NCBI RefSeq assembly: GCF_022815725.1
Contig: NZ_JALGRF010000007.1
Coordinates: 186,001-250,000 of the forward strand
Length of the DNA: 64,000 bases
Direction of reading: 5' to 3'
From: Streptomyces sp. APSN-46.1
GTDB lineage: Bacteria > Actinomycetota > Actinomycetes > Streptomycetales > Streptomycetaceae
Shown here: positions 49,283 to 58,894 of the stretch, in pieces
Layout: every line of letters starts with the position of its first letter
How positions within the stretch are numbered: the stretch's first letter is position 1
Made by a program: the position numbers and the translations under genes
Notes under the pieces: generated by a model
Databases searched by the model: none
Seen by the model: the letters and a program-made list of their open reading frames with translations, nothing else
What the model was told of the DNA's origin: nothing

Positions 49283-51589
49283 ATGACCGGCCTGATCGCA
49301 TTTCGCGAGATCGTCCTGAAAGTTCACAGCAGATGCGATCTTGCTTGTGATCATTGCTATGTCTACGAACACGCAGATCAGAGCTGGCGAGGCCGGCCGA
49401 AAGTGATCTCCCCCGAGGTCGTCACCCACACCGCGTCACGACTCGCCGAGCATGCCCGTGACCATGCGCTCCCCTCCGTCACGGTGATTCTCCACGGAGG
49501 GGAACCCCTGTTGGCGGGGACCGCCCGGCTCCGGTTCGTATGCGAGGAGTTCACCCGCGCGCTCGCCGGAATCGCGGAACTCGATCTGCGCGTCCACACC
49601 AACGGGCTCCAGCTCAGCACCCGTTACCTCGACCTCTTCGCCGCATACGGCGTCCGGGTCGGCGTCTCCCTCGACGGAGACCGTGCCGCCAACGACCGGC
49701 ACCGCCGCTTCGCGGACGGCCGCACCAGCCACCCCCTGGTCCTGGCCGCCGTCGAACTGCTCCGTTCGGAGCCCTACCGCCACCTCTACCAGGGCCTGCT
49801 CTGCACGGTGGACGTGGCCAACGACCCCGTCGCCGTCCTGGACGCCCTCGTCGAACTGGAGCCGCCCCGGGTGGACTTCCTCCTCCCGCACGCCACCTGG
49901 GAGACCCCGCCGCCCCGCCCCGACGGCGCCCCCGACGCCTACGCGCGCTGGCTGCTGAGGGTCTTCGACCACTGGGAGCGGCGCGAACGGCCCGTGCCCG
50001 TACGGCTCTTCGAGTCCCTGCTCTCCACCCTGCGCGGCGGGCCCAGCCTGACCGAGTCCCTGGGCCTCGCCCCGACCGACCTCGTCGTGGTCGAGACGGA
50101 CGGGACCCTGGAGCAGGTGGACTCCCTCAAGAGCGCCTTCGAGGGGGCCGCGGCCACCGGATTCAACGTCTTCGACCACACGTTCGACCAGGTCGCGGCC
50201 CATCCGGGGGTGCGGGCCCGGCAGCTGGGCCTGGCCGGCGTCAGCGACGCGTGCCGCCGGTGCCCCGTCGTACGCTCGTGCGGCGGCGGCCTCTACACGC
50301 ACCGCTACAAGGCCGACGGCGACACCGGCGGGGGCTTCGACAACCCCTCCGTGTACTGCGCCGACCTGCGCGAACTGGTCGACGGGGTCGAGGCCAGGAC
50401 CGCTCCCCGCGAGAGCGCGCCGCAGCTCGCCGACCCCGCCGAACTCGCCCGGGCCCAGGAGGACCTGACCCGGATCCTGCTGGCCCGGCTGCACGAGGAT
50501 CTGGCGGGCCACCCCGACTGGGCGCGGGCCTGGGAGCTGCTGGCCGAGGTGGAGCGGGCCGGGGATGCGGGCGCGGACGCGGTGGACGCCGTGGTGGACC
50601 ACCCGTTCACCCGGACCTGGGTGCTGGCGGCCCTCGACGCGGTCCGGGAACGGCCCGTGGGCAGCGGGCACGGAGACGGTGCGCCCGGAGACGGCGGGGC
50701 CCCCGCCCGGGAGGCGGCGCGCAGGCTGGCCGCGCTGACCGCCGCCGCCGTGCTGCGGGGCGGGCTGGAGCTGCCCGCCGAGGTGACGTACCGGGACGGC
50801 GAGGTGTATCTGCCGACGCTGGGGCTGCTGCGGCGCGGGGAGCCCGGCGCCGACGGGCCGGCCGTGCTGCGCGCCACCGAGGACGGGTACGCCGTACGGG
50901 ACCACCGCGCCGAGCACCGCTTCGGGCCCGGGGCGGGGGATCCGCGCTGGCTGCCCGTACGGACCTGGTCGCCCGGGCCGGACGCGGCGCCGGTGGCGCT
51001 GGAGGACCTCGATCCGTACCGCAACTGCTTCGCCCGGCCGCCCCGGCTGCGGCTCGGGGCCGGCGAGGCCGGGGAGTGGCGGGCCCGGCTGGACCAGGCG
51101 TGGGCGCTGCTGCACGACACGGTGCCGGAGTTCGCCCGGGCCGCCGGCGCGGGGCTGACCACGCTGACCCCGCTCGCGGGCGGCCCCCGGGCGGGCGGCT
51201 GGGGCGAGGCCGGACGGCACGGGCCCGGGGCGCTCGGGGTGCCGTACGCGGCGGGGGTACGGGAGACCGCGCTCGCGCTGCTGACCGGGCGGCGCCGGAC
51301 CCGGCTGCGGGCGCTGACCGAGGTGACGGACCTGTACGCGCTGGACGGGGAGTGGCAGCACCCCTCGCCGTGGCGGGAGCGGCCGGTTCCGGTGTCCCGG
51401 CTGCTGGCCGACGTACACGAGCGGGTGGCGGTGGAGGCGTACCGGCGGGCCGCGGCGCTCCCGGAGCCGGGCGGGGCGGACCGGATCCACCGGGCCCTGG
51501 ACCGGCTGTCCGGGGCGGCGGAGCTGACCAGCACCGGAAAACGGCTGGTGGAACAGCTGCGCTGGGAGCTGAAGGAGGCCGGCGCGTGA
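49283..51589 (+). CDS. fxsB: FxsB radical SAM/SPASM peptide-modifying enzyme
   Basis: A 768-residue enzyme. The radical SAM core starts with the 4Fe-4S motif Cys18-x3-Cys22-x2-Cys25 (RCDLACDHCYVYEH), HGGEPLLAG and SLDGDRAANDRHR. SPASM-type auxiliary cluster cysteines are Cys324, 327, 333 and 359 (CRRCPVVRSCGGG, YCADL). After about residue 400 comes a helical C-terminal part. Residues 659-720 keep the tail of the HExxH domain found in many FxsB proteins (PSPWRERPVPVSRLLADV) but the HExxH itself is replaced by LLTGRRRTR. It overlaps the acetyltransferase by GTGA. It acts on FxsA, probably making a C-C bond or similar change. Confidence 0.92.
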   Translation: MTGLIAFREIVLKVHSRCDLACDHCYVYEHADQSWRGRPKVISPEVVTHTASRLAEHARDHALPSVTVILHGGEPLLAGTARLRFVCEEFTRALAGIAELDLRVHTNGLQLSTRYLDLFAAYGVRVGVSLDGDRAANDRHRRFADGRTSHPLVLAAVELLRSEPYRHLYQGLLCTVDVANDPVAVLDALVELEPPRVDFLLPHATWETPPPRPDGAPDAYARWLLRVFDHWERRERPVPVRLFESLLSTLRGGPSLTESLGLAPTDLVVVETDGTLEQVDSLKSAFEGAAATGFNVFDHTFDQVAAHPGVRARQLGLAGVSDACRRCPVVRSCGGGLYTHRYKADGDTGGGFDNPSVYCADLRELVDGVEARTAPRESAPQLADPAELARAQEDLTRILLARLHEDLAGHPDWARAWELLAEVERAGDAGADAVDAVVDHPFTRTWVLAALDAVRERPVGSGHGDGAPGDGGAPAREAARRLAALTAAAVLRGGLELPAEVTYRDGEVYLPTLGLLRRGEPGADGPAVLRATEDGYAVRDHRAEHRFGPGAGDPRWLPVRTWSPGPDAAPVALEDLDPYRNCFARPPRLRLGAGEAGEWRARLDQAWALLHDTVPEFARAAGAGLTTLTPLAGGPRAGGWGEAGRHGPGALGVPYAAGVRETALALLTGRRRTRLRALTEVTDLYALDGEWQHPSPWRERPVPVSRLLADVHERVAVEAYRRAAALPEPGGADRIHRALDRLSGAAELTSTGKRLVEQLRWELKEAGA

Positions 51590-52446
51590 CTCCCCCGCCC
51601 GGCCCAGCGGACCCAGCCGGCCCAGCCGGGACCCGCCCCGCCCCCGGGGTCCTCGCCCTCGCCGTCCAGCTGCGCCTGCTCGGGGTGCGCCCCCGGACCC
51701 GGCTCATGGTGCACGCCTCCCTCGGCGGCACCGGCCTGCGCGCCGATACCCTGCGCGACGCCCTGACCGGGGTCCTCGGCCCGCACGGCACCCTGGTGGT
51801 CCCGGCGTTCACCCCGGAGAACTCCACCACCTCGCACGCTCACCTGGCCCGGATCGCCGGCCTGACGGAGCCCGAGGTGCGGGCGTTCCGCGACCGGATG
51901 CCCGCGTTCGACCCCGAGCGCACCCCGAGTCAGGGCATGGGCGCCTTCGCCGAGGCCGTCCGTACCGCCCGCGGCGCCGTGCGCAGCGGGCATCCCCAGA
52001 CCTCTTTCGCGGCGCTCGGCAAGGACGCGGAACGGCTGTGCGAGGGGCACCGGATCGAAAGCCATCTGGGTGAGGAGTCACCCTTGGGAAAGATGTGCTG
52101 GGAGGGCGGCCAGGTACTCATGATCAATGTGGGTTTTTCGGCCTGTACCGCTTTCCATCTCGCGGAGTATCGAATTCCGAAGCCCCCCTTGCGCATGTAC
52201 GAGTGTGTGGTGAAGGTGAACCTTCCGGGAGCTCGGCAAGGACGTGAGCAAGGGCGTGAGCAAGGGGGAGCATGGACCGCGTTCGAGGACGTCGCGCTGG
52301 ATGACAGCGATTTCGCGGAGATCGGCAGGTCGTTCCCGGATTCCCGGGTGCGCAGGGGGCGGGTGGGAGGGGCATCGGCCATGCTCTTCTCCCTCCCGGA
52401 TGCCGTTGATCACGCATGCGACTGGATGACCGAAAACAGACGCTGA
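51586..52446 (+). CDS. AAC(3)-family N-acetyltransferase in the fxs operon
   Basis: A 286-residue member of the aminoglycoside 3-N-acetyltransferase family. Motifs are RLMVHASLGGTGL, GTLVVPAFTPENS, GAFAEAVRTARGAVRSGHPQTSFAALG, ESHLGEESPLGKM and VGFSACTAFHLAEY, including the His/Glu pair thought to serve catalysis. A loop near residue 225 carries a duplicated GREQG, an in-frame 12-base repeat. GTG at 51586 overlaps the fxsB TGA, so it is part of the operon. AAC(3) relatives here may acetylate the modified peptide or a sugar-like cofactor rather than an aminoglycoside; resistance is possible but not shown. Confidence 0.85.
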   Translation: MTPPPGPADPAGPAGTRPAPGVLALAVQLRLLGVRPRTRLMVHASLGGTGLRADTLRDALTGVLGPHGTLVVPAFTPENSTTSHAHLARIAGLTEPEVRAFRDRMPAFDPERTPSQGMGAFAEAVRTARGAVRSGHPQTSFAALGKDAERLCEGHRIESHLGEESPLGKMCWEGGQVLMINVGFSACTAFHLAEYRIPKPPLRMYECVVKVNLPGARQGREQGREQGGAWTAFEDVALDDSDFAEIGRSFPDSRVRRGRVGGASAMLFSLPDAVDHACDWMTENRR

Positions 52447-52526
52447 TTGACTGAACCATGAGGGGATGTGGCGAAGCAGCTCCGGAATGATGTTTCTTCG
52501 CTCCACATCTTCGGGACGGGGGTCGT

Positions 52527-53909
52527 GTGCCCGCATCAGTGCAGCCGTATTTTTTTCTCAGTTACGCGCATACGCCGAGATTCGGGGCCGGGGGGCCCGA
52601 CCCCGACATGTGGGTCGAGCGCCTCTATCGCGATCTCTGTAGCCACGTCATGGCGCTGACGGATCTGCCCGCCGGATCCGAAGCGGGTTTCATGGACCGG
52701 GAGATACGCAGCGGCGAGGGCTGGTCGGAACGGCTCGGGATGGCGCTCGCCACCTGCCGGGTCTTCGTCCCCCTCTTCTCGCCGCGGTATTTCGCCAGCG
52801 AGATGTGCGGGAAGGAGTGGTTCGCCTTCGCGCAGCGCGCCATTCAGCACGGCGCGATCAGCAACCAGCCGGCCGAGGCCATCGTGCCCGCGCTGTGGGT
52901 TCCGGTGCCGCCGTCCCAACTGCCCGGCCCCGCCGAGCGGTTGCAGTTCAACCACAACACCTTCGGCGAGCGCTACGTCACCGACGGGCTGTACGGGCTG
53001 ATCAAACTGCGCGGATACGCCGAGCAGTACGAGAGGGCCGTGTACGAACTCGCCAAGCGCATCGTCCGGGTCGCCGAGACCGTCCGCCTCGAATCCGTCC
53101 GCCCGGTGGACTACCGGGTGGTGCCGAGCGCCTTCGGATCTCCCAGCAGCCCCGCCCGTACCCTCCACGTCACCGTGGCGGCCGCGTCCCGCCACGATCT
53201 GCCGGAGGGCCGCAGCCCCGAGTACTACGGGGACAGCGCGCTGGAATGGAATCCGTACCACCCGGCCTCCCAGCGCCCCATCGCCTACGTGGCAGAGGAC
53301 CTGGTGCGCAACCTCAACTACCGGACCACCATGAGCTCCTTCGACGACGAGGCCGGGCACTTCGACAGCAAACAGCCGCCGACCCGGCCCGAGATCCTGA
53401 TCATCGACCGGTGGGCGGTGGACGACGAGCAGCGCCGCCGGCGGCTGGCCGCCTTCGACCAGGAGTCCCGGCCGTGGATCAACGTGGTGGTCCCGTGGAA
53501 CCGCTACGACCACCAGAGCCGCGCCCGGGAGAACGAGCTGGCGCACCAGCTGGAGGACACCATGCCCGTCAAGATGAGCCAGGGCCGGGCCGCCTGCCGG
53601 GCCGCCGCCAACGGTGTGGCCAACATGGAGACCCTCGGGCAGATCCTGCCGCAGGTGGTCGAGGCCGCCGCCCAGCAGTTCCTCAGACACGCGCAGGTGT
53701 ACCCACCGGCCGGCGGCACCCCCACCGAACGCCCGCGGCTGCTCGGCCCGATGGGGATGAGCGGGCCGCCCGCACCGCCGCGCGCCCCCTTCCCACCGGA
53801 CGCCGACCGCGACCGCCACGACGGCCAGAGCCGCCGGAGCCGCCACGAGCGCGATGCCACAGCCGAAACCGAGACCGACCGGGGGGACACGGATGACAGC
53901 GAGTCGTGA
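52527..53909 (+). CDS. fxsC: TIR-like protein FxsC
   Basis: A 460-residue protein. Residues 5-160 form a TIR-like domain: PYFFLSYAHTPRF at strand A, FMDREIRSGEGWSERLGMALATCRVFVPLFSPRYFAS, then MCGKEWFAF with Glu97 at the position of the NADase glutamate in TIR enzymes. The second half (VTVAAASRHDLPEGRSPEYYGDSALEWNPYHPAS, NVVVPWNRYDHQSRARENEL) is special to FxsC. A charged disordered tail ends it. The start is GTG 52527; the region before has lower GC and no gene. The end overlaps fxsT by 17 bases. It may act as effector or adaptor of the system. Confidence 0.9.
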   Translation: MPASVQPYFFLSYAHTPRFGAGGPDPDMWVERLYRDLCSHVMALTDLPAGSEAGFMDREIRSGEGWSERLGMALATCRVFVPLFSPRYFASEMCGKEWFAFAQRAIQHGAISNQPAEAIVPALWVPVPPSQLPGPAERLQFNHNTFGERYVTDGLYGLIKLRGYAEQYERAVYELAKRIVRVAETVRLESVRPVDYRVVPSAFGSPSSPARTLHVTVAAASRHDLPEGRSPEYYGDSALEWNPYHPASQRPIAYVAEDLVRNLNYRTTMSSFDDEAGHFDSKQPPTRPEILIIDRWAVDDEQRRRRLAAFDQESRPWINVVVPWNRYDHQSRARENELAHQLEDTMPVKMSQGRAACRAAANGVANMETLGQILPQVVEAAAQQFLRHAQVYPPAGGTPTERPRLLGPMGMSGPPAPPRAPFPPDADRDRHDGQSRRSRHERDATAETETDRGDTDDSES

Positions 53910-56900
53910 GAGCAGCAGCCGTGACGGACGCATCGTCACCTTCTACTCGTACAAGGGCGGTACGGGCCGCACCATGGCACTGGCCAACACCGCCTGGATC
54001 CTCGCCGCCAACGGCAAGCGGGTGCTCGCGGTGGACTGGGACCTGGAGGCGCCCGGCCTGCACCGGTTCTTCCACCCCTTCCTGGACCCCTCCACGCTCG
54101 GGGCCACCACCGGGGTCATCGACCTGATCAGCGAGTACGCCTGGGCCGCGACCAGCCCGGCGCAGCGCGCCGACGACTGGCACAAGGACTACGCGCGGAT
54201 ACAGCCGCACGCCGTGTCCCTCACCCCCGAGACCCTGGGCTGGGAGTTCCCCGACGGCGGCACCCTCGACTTCGTCTCGGCGGGCCGGCAGAACCGCGAG
54301 TACTCCGCGACCGTCTCCACCTTCGACTGGGACAACTTCTACGACCGGCTCGGCGGCGGCCTCTTCTTTGACGCCTTACGCGCGGACATGAAGCGCAACT
54401 ACGACTACGTCCTGATCGACAGCCGCACGGGCCTCTCGGACATCGCCGACATCTGCACGGTGCACCTCCCGGACGTCCTCGTCGACTGCTTCACCCTCTC
54501 CGACCAGTCCATCGACGGCGCCGCCTCCGTCGCCCGGCAGATCGACGAGCGGTTCAACGACCGCGGCATCAAGATCTACCCGGTCCCGATGCGCATCGAC
54601 GAGGGCGAGAAGGAGAAGGCCGACGCGGGCCGCGCACTCGCCCGGATCAAGTTCGACCGCTTCCCCAACGGCCTCGTCGGGGACGAGCTCACCTCCTACT
54701 GGGGCGCGGTGGAGATCCCGTACCGCCCGTACTACGCGTACGAGGAGACCCTGGCCACCTTCGGCGACGAGGCCGGCCTCACCAACTCCCTGCTCTCCGC
54801 CTTCGAGCGGCTCACCGCCGTGGTCACCGAGGGCGAGATCACCTCCATGCCGGCGATCGGCGAGGAGGTCCGGCTGCGGATCCGCGACGCCTTCACCCGG
54901 CGGCGCCCCGCGCTGCCCGCCGACCTGTTCCTCTCCTACGTCGCCGAGAACCGGATGTGGGCCGACTGGATCGAGTCGGTGCTCACCCGGGCCGGCTTCC
55001 GGGTGGTCCCCAGGGACGTCTCCGCGGAGCGCGCCCCGGCCGCGTCCGTCGGGGGCGCCCACGGCGACACGCTGGGCGCGGGCATCAGCATCGACACCGC
55101 CGCCCGGACCGTGGTGCTGCTCTCCAGCGCCTACCTCAAGTCCGCCCGGGCGGTCGAGGTCTGGGAGCGGGCGGCCGCCGAGGACCCGACCGGGGGCCGG
55201 CGGCAGCTGGTGCCGCTGCGGGTGGGCGACGTACGCCTGTCCACGCCGTACATCGACCGGAACCCGGTGGACCTCTTCCGGCTCGACGAGGTGCACGCCA
55301 CCACCGCCCTGCTGCGCGCGGTCGAGCGCCCGATGGCGCTGCCCGACAGCGTCGCCAGCGCCTCCCAGCCCGGCCCCCGGTTCCCCGGGACGGTGCCGAA
55401 GATCTGGAACGCGCCGCCCCGCAACCCCGGGTTCACCGGCCGCAGCATCGTGCTGGAGCGGATGCGCGACCAGCTCGGCGGCGGCATGGCCGTGGTGCTG
55501 CCGCAGCCGCAGACCCTGTACGGGCTCGGCGGCGTCGGCAAGACGCAGGTGGCGCTGGAGTACGTCCACCGGTTCATGGCGGACTACGACCTGGTCTGGT
55601 GGATCTCCTCGGAACAGACCGACGACGTGGTCGCGGCCCTGGCGGAGCTGGCCGTACGGCTGGGCGCGCAGACCGGCGAGGACATGTCGGCCGCCTCGCA
55701 GGAGGCGATCGACCTGCTGCGGCGCGGGGTTCCCACCTCGCGGTGGCTGCTGGTCTTCGACAACGCCGACGATCCCGAGACGCTCAAGCGGTTCTTCCCG
55801 CCGGGCGGTCCGGGCCACGTGCTGGTGACCTCCCGCAACCAGTCCTGGTCGCAGTACGGGGACGCGCTCCCGGTGGACGTGTTCCTGCGCGAGGAGTCCA
55901 TCGAGCACCTCCAGCGCCGGGCCCCCGGGCTGACCAAGGACGACGCCGAGCAGGTGGCCGTCGCGGTGGGCGACCTGCCCCTCGCGGTCGAGCAGGCGGG
56001 CGCGTGGATCGCGGAGACCGCGACGCCGGTGTCCGCGTACCTGGAGCAGCTGGCGGAGCAGGCCGCCCGCGTGCTGGGGCTGAACCAGCCCCCCGGCTAC
56101 CCGGAGCCGGTGGCCGCCACCTGGAACGTGTCCATCGAGCGGTTGCAGTCACGTTCCCCCGCCGCCGTACGGCTGTTGCAGCTGTGCGCCTTCTTCGCGC
56201 CGGAGCCGATCTCGGCGAACCTCCTCTACAGCAAGGAGATGATCGACGCGCTGAAGCCGTACGACTCCTCGCTCCAGGAGAAGCTGGTGCTGGGCCGGGT
56301 GATCCGGGAGATCGGCCGGTTCGCGATGGCCAAGGTCGACCAGGTCAGCAACAGCATCCAGGTGCACCGCCTGGTGCAGGCCGTGATCCGGGCGCAGCTC
56401 TCGGAGGAGGAGCAGCGCGAGGCCCGGCACGCGGTGCACCGGATCCTGGCCGGTGCCCGGCCGGACGACGACGAGCCGATAGACAACCCGGAGACCTGGC
56501 CGCGGTTCAACACGATCTGGCCGCACCTGTCCCCGTCGGAGGCCCGGTTCTGCCGGGAGCCGGAGACCCGCCGGCTGATGATCGACCGGGTCCGCTACCT
56601 GTGGAAGCGCGGTGACTTCAAGGCCGCGTACGCGCTGGGCGAGGAGCTGCGCGAGACCTGGAAGGAGACCCTCGGCAACGACGACCTCCAGTACCTGTAC
56701 CTGCGTTTCCACCTCTCCAACATCCTTCGCTCGCAGGGCCGGTTCGTGGAGGCGAAGGAGCTGGACGAGGTCACCCTGGAGCGGCAGCGGGCGGCGCTCG
56801 GCCCCTCGCACCCGCACACGTACATGACCACCAGTGGTCTGGCGATGGACCTGGGCGCGCTCGGCCGCTACGGCGAGGCGATGGACCTGGCGAGGGCCGC

Positions 56901-57885
56901 GCACGAGGGTTTCGGCCAGATCTTCCACGAGGCGCACCCGCGCACCCTGGCCGCCGCGAACAACCTGGCGCTGAACCTGCGCATGGTCGGGCAGTACGCG
57001 CGGGCCAGGGAGATCGACCAGGAGGTCTTCGACCGGCGTACCGAGGTGCTGGGCACGGACCACCCGTACACCCTGTCCTCGGCGCAGAACCTGGCGCGCG
57101 ACCTGCGCGAGGTCGGCCGGTACGAGGATTCGGTGCAGCTGCTGAGCCGGACGTACGAGATCTACAAGCGGCAGCTGGGCCGGGCCTTCCCCGGCACCCT
57201 GTCGGCGGCGAAGAACCTGGCGGTCTCGCTGCGGCGGGCCGGCGACGTGGAGGACGCGCTGCGACTGACCACCGCGACCCGCAACCGCTACCGGGCCAAG
57301 TACACCTCGGTCAACCCGGACCTGCTGGCCTGCGAACTGAACCTGGCCGCCGACATGTTCGCGACCGGTGACCCGGGCGGGGCGCGGGATCTGGCCCAGG
57401 AGGTGGTGGACGAGTACATGAAGGTGCCGGGCGAGCGGCACCCGTACACCCTGGCCGCGTTGAACAATCTGGCGGTCTTCCACTGGGGTACGGGTGCGGC
57501 GGAGACCGCCGAGACGATACTGCGGCAGACGATCCGGTCCATGCGCGAGGTACTGGGCGACAACCACCCGCACACCATCTTCGCCCACCTCAACCTGGCC
57601 AACGCCCGCGCCGACCAGGGCGATCCCGAGGGCTCCCTGGAGCTGGAGCGGACGGCGGTGGGGCGGCTGCGCGAGGCGCTCGGGGCGCATCACCCGGAGA
57701 CCCTGGCGAGCGCCTCCAACATGGCGGTCAGCCTGGACTCGATGGGCCGCAAGGAGGAGGCGGCCCGGGTCCGGGCCGATGCGATCTCCGAGCTGACGCG
57801 GCTGCTCGGCGAGGACCACGGACTGACCCGCTACGCCCGCGACGAGCGACGGGTCCACCGCGACCTGGAGCCGCTGGCGGTGTGA
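53893..57885 (+). CDS. fxsT: FxsT: ParA-like / TIR-like / NB-ARC / TPR STAND protein
   Basis: A 1330-residue cytoplasmic sensor. Residues 12-320 are a ParA/MinD-like P-loop unit with deviant Walker A KGGTGRT (21-27) and DWDLEAPG. Residues 342-480 are TIR-like (LFLSYVAENRMWADWIESVLTRAGF). Residues 510-860 are an NB-ARC module with Walker A GLGGVGKT (544-551), Walker B LLVFDNADD and an ARC part. The last 450 residues are about ten TPR units of the GxxHPxTLxxxxNLA type (LGPSHPHTYMTTSGLAMDLG, LGTDHPYTLSSAQNLARDL). This layout is the family tetratricopeptide partner of FxsA-C. It likely oligomerises when the TPR part meets a signal. Confidence 0.93.
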   Translation: MTASRESSSRDGRIVTFYSYKGGTGRTMALANTAWILAANGKRVLAVDWDLEAPGLHRFFHPFLDPSTLGATTGVIDLISEYAWAATSPAQRADDWHKDYARIQPHAVSLTPETLGWEFPDGGTLDFVSAGRQNREYSATVSTFDWDNFYDRLGGGLFFDALRADMKRNYDYVLIDSRTGLSDIADICTVHLPDVLVDCFTLSDQSIDGAASVARQIDERFNDRGIKIYPVPMRIDEGEKEKADAGRALARIKFDRFPNGLVGDELTSYWGAVEIPYRPYYAYEETLATFGDEAGLTNSLLSAFERLTAVVTEGEITSMPAIGEEVRLRIRDAFTRRRPALPADLFLSYVAENRMWADWIESVLTRAGFRVVPRDVSAERAPAASVGGAHGDTLGAGISIDTAARTVVLLSSAYLKSARAVEVWERAAAEDPTGGRRQLVPLRVGDVRLSTPYIDRNPVDLFRLDEVHATTALLRAVERPMALPDSVASASQPGPRFPGTVPKIWNAPPRNPGFTGRSIVLERMRDQLGGGMAVVLPQPQTLYGLGGVGKTQVALEYVHRFMADYDLVWWISSEQTDDVVAALAELAVRLGAQTGEDMSAASQEAIDLLRRGVPTSRWLLVFDNADDPETLKRFFPPGGPGHVLVTSRNQSWSQYGDALPVDVFLREESIEHLQRRAPGLTKDDAEQVAVAVGDLPLAVEQAGAWIAETATPVSAYLEQLAEQAARVLGLNQPPGYPEPVAATWNVSIERLQSRSPAAVRLLQLCAFFAPEPISANLLYSKEMIDALKPYDSSLQEKLVLGRVIREIGRFAMAKVDQVSNSIQVHRLVQAVIRAQLSEEEQREARHAVHRILAGARPDDDEPIDNPETWPRFNTIWPHLSPSEARFCREPETRRLMIDRVRYLWKRGDFKAAYALGEELRETWKETLGNDDLQYLYLRFHLSNILRSQGRFVEAKELDEVTLERQRAALGPSHPHTYMTTSGLAMDLGALGRYGEAMDLARAAHEGFGQIFHEAHPRTLAAANNLALNLRMVGQYARAREIDQEVFDRRTEVLGTDHPYTLSSAQNLARDLREVGRYEDSVQLLSRTYEIYKRQLGRAFPGTLSAAKNLAVSLRRAGDVEDALRLTTATRNRYRAKYTSVNPDLLACELNLAADMFATGDPGGARDLAQEVVDEYMKVPGERHPYTLAALNNLAVFHWGTGAAETAETILRQTIRSMREVLGDNHPHTIFAHLNLANARADQGDPEGSLELERTAVGRLREALGAHHPETLASASNMAVSLDSMGRKEEAARVRADAISELTRLLGEDHGLTRYARDERRVHRDLEPLAV

Positions 57886-57954
57886 TCCGACGGTGGGCGG
57901 CGGGGACCTCGGGTCCCCGCCGCCCCCACCCGACAGCAGACTGGGGGGTTCGCT

Positions 57955-58863
57955 GTGACCGACAGCATGACCTTTCGAAACGAGGACCTGCCGGCCCTCT
58001 TCCACCACACCGACCAGGCGGCGATCTCCCGGCAGCGGGAATCCACCCAGGCCACGCGCGCCCAGCTGTTGCTGCTCGTCGCGGCCGCCGGGGCCGCCGC
58101 CCTGCCCGCGGCGCCGACGGTGGCCTCGCTGCACGTGTTCGGGGCGCTGAGCGTGCTCGCGTACGCGGGGGTGCTGGCCGTGGGCGTACGGGCGACCAGG
58201 CGCCGGGCGCGCCCGCAGTGGCAGCTCAACCGCAGCGCGGCCGAGTTCATCAAGTCCCTGGCCTGGCGGTACGCCGTGCACGGGGCGCCGTTCGGCGGCG
58301 AGGCGGACGGCACGGAGGCGGTGTACCGGACGCGTCTGGAGAAGGGGCTGGACGAACTCCGCAAGATGGGCTGGGAGGATCCGCGGACGGCGGGCCTGGT
58401 GCCGGAGGGCGGGGAGATCACCGGCGCGATGCACCGGCTGCGCGGGATGGGCTACCAGACGCGGCGGGAGACGTACGTACGGGACCGGCTCATCGAACAG
58501 CGCAACTGGTACCGGCGCAAGACGGAGGTGTCGCGGCGGGCCACCTCGCTGTGGTCGTGGACGATCGTGCTGCTGACCTGCCTGGGTCTGCTGTTCGCCC
58601 TGTTCGGGGCGTTCGGTTCGGGTTCGGTGGCGGGGCCGACGGGGCTGTTGAGCTCGGCCGCCGCGGCCGCCGTCGCCTGGAACGAGGTGCGGCGCCACCA
58701 CCCGCTGATCGAGGCGCACACCCTGATCGAGCAGGACCTGGCGGCGATGATGGTCGTGATGCAGACGACCATCACCGAGTCGCAGTGGCCGTCCGCGGTC
58801 TACGAGACCGAGCGCTACGTCTCGCCGCAGCACACGGACTGGCTGGCCAGGCACAGCAGCTGA
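57955..58863 (+). CDS. SLATT/DUF4231-like two-helix membrane protein
   Basis: A 302-residue protein with two pairs of membrane helices: about 37-78 (LLLLVAAAGAAALPA, VFGALSVLAYAGVLAVGV) and about 200-245 (TSLWSWTIVLLTCLGLLFALFGAFG and a second). Between them lies a helical cytoplasmic unit (WQLNRSAAEFIKSLAWRYAVHGAPFGG, VYRTRLEKGLDELRKMGW) followed by a conserved YVRDRLIEQRNWYRRKT. The pattern matches the SLATT/DUF4231 family, proposed pore-forming effectors of nucleotide-sensing conflict systems. GTG at 57955 lies 69 bases after fxsT, so it is probably the last gene of that operon. A SLOG-like gene converges on it. Confidence 0.82.
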   Translation: MTDSMTFRNEDLPALFHHTDQAAISRQRESTQATRAQLLLLVAAAGAAALPAAPTVASLHVFGALSVLAYAGVLAVGVRATRRRARPQWQLNRSAAEFIKSLAWRYAVHGAPFGGEADGTEAVYRTRLEKGLDELRKMGWEDPRTAGLVPEGGEITGAMHRLRGMGYQTRRETYVRDRLIEQRNWYRRKTEVSRRATSLWSWTIVLLTCLGLLFALFGAFGSGSVAGPTGLLSSAAAAAVAWNEVRRHHPLIEAHTLIEQDLAAMMVVMQTTITESQWPSAVYETERYVSPQHTDWLARHSS

Positions 58864-58894
58864 CGCCGCCGGGGCGTGCTCCTGGGACTGCTCC

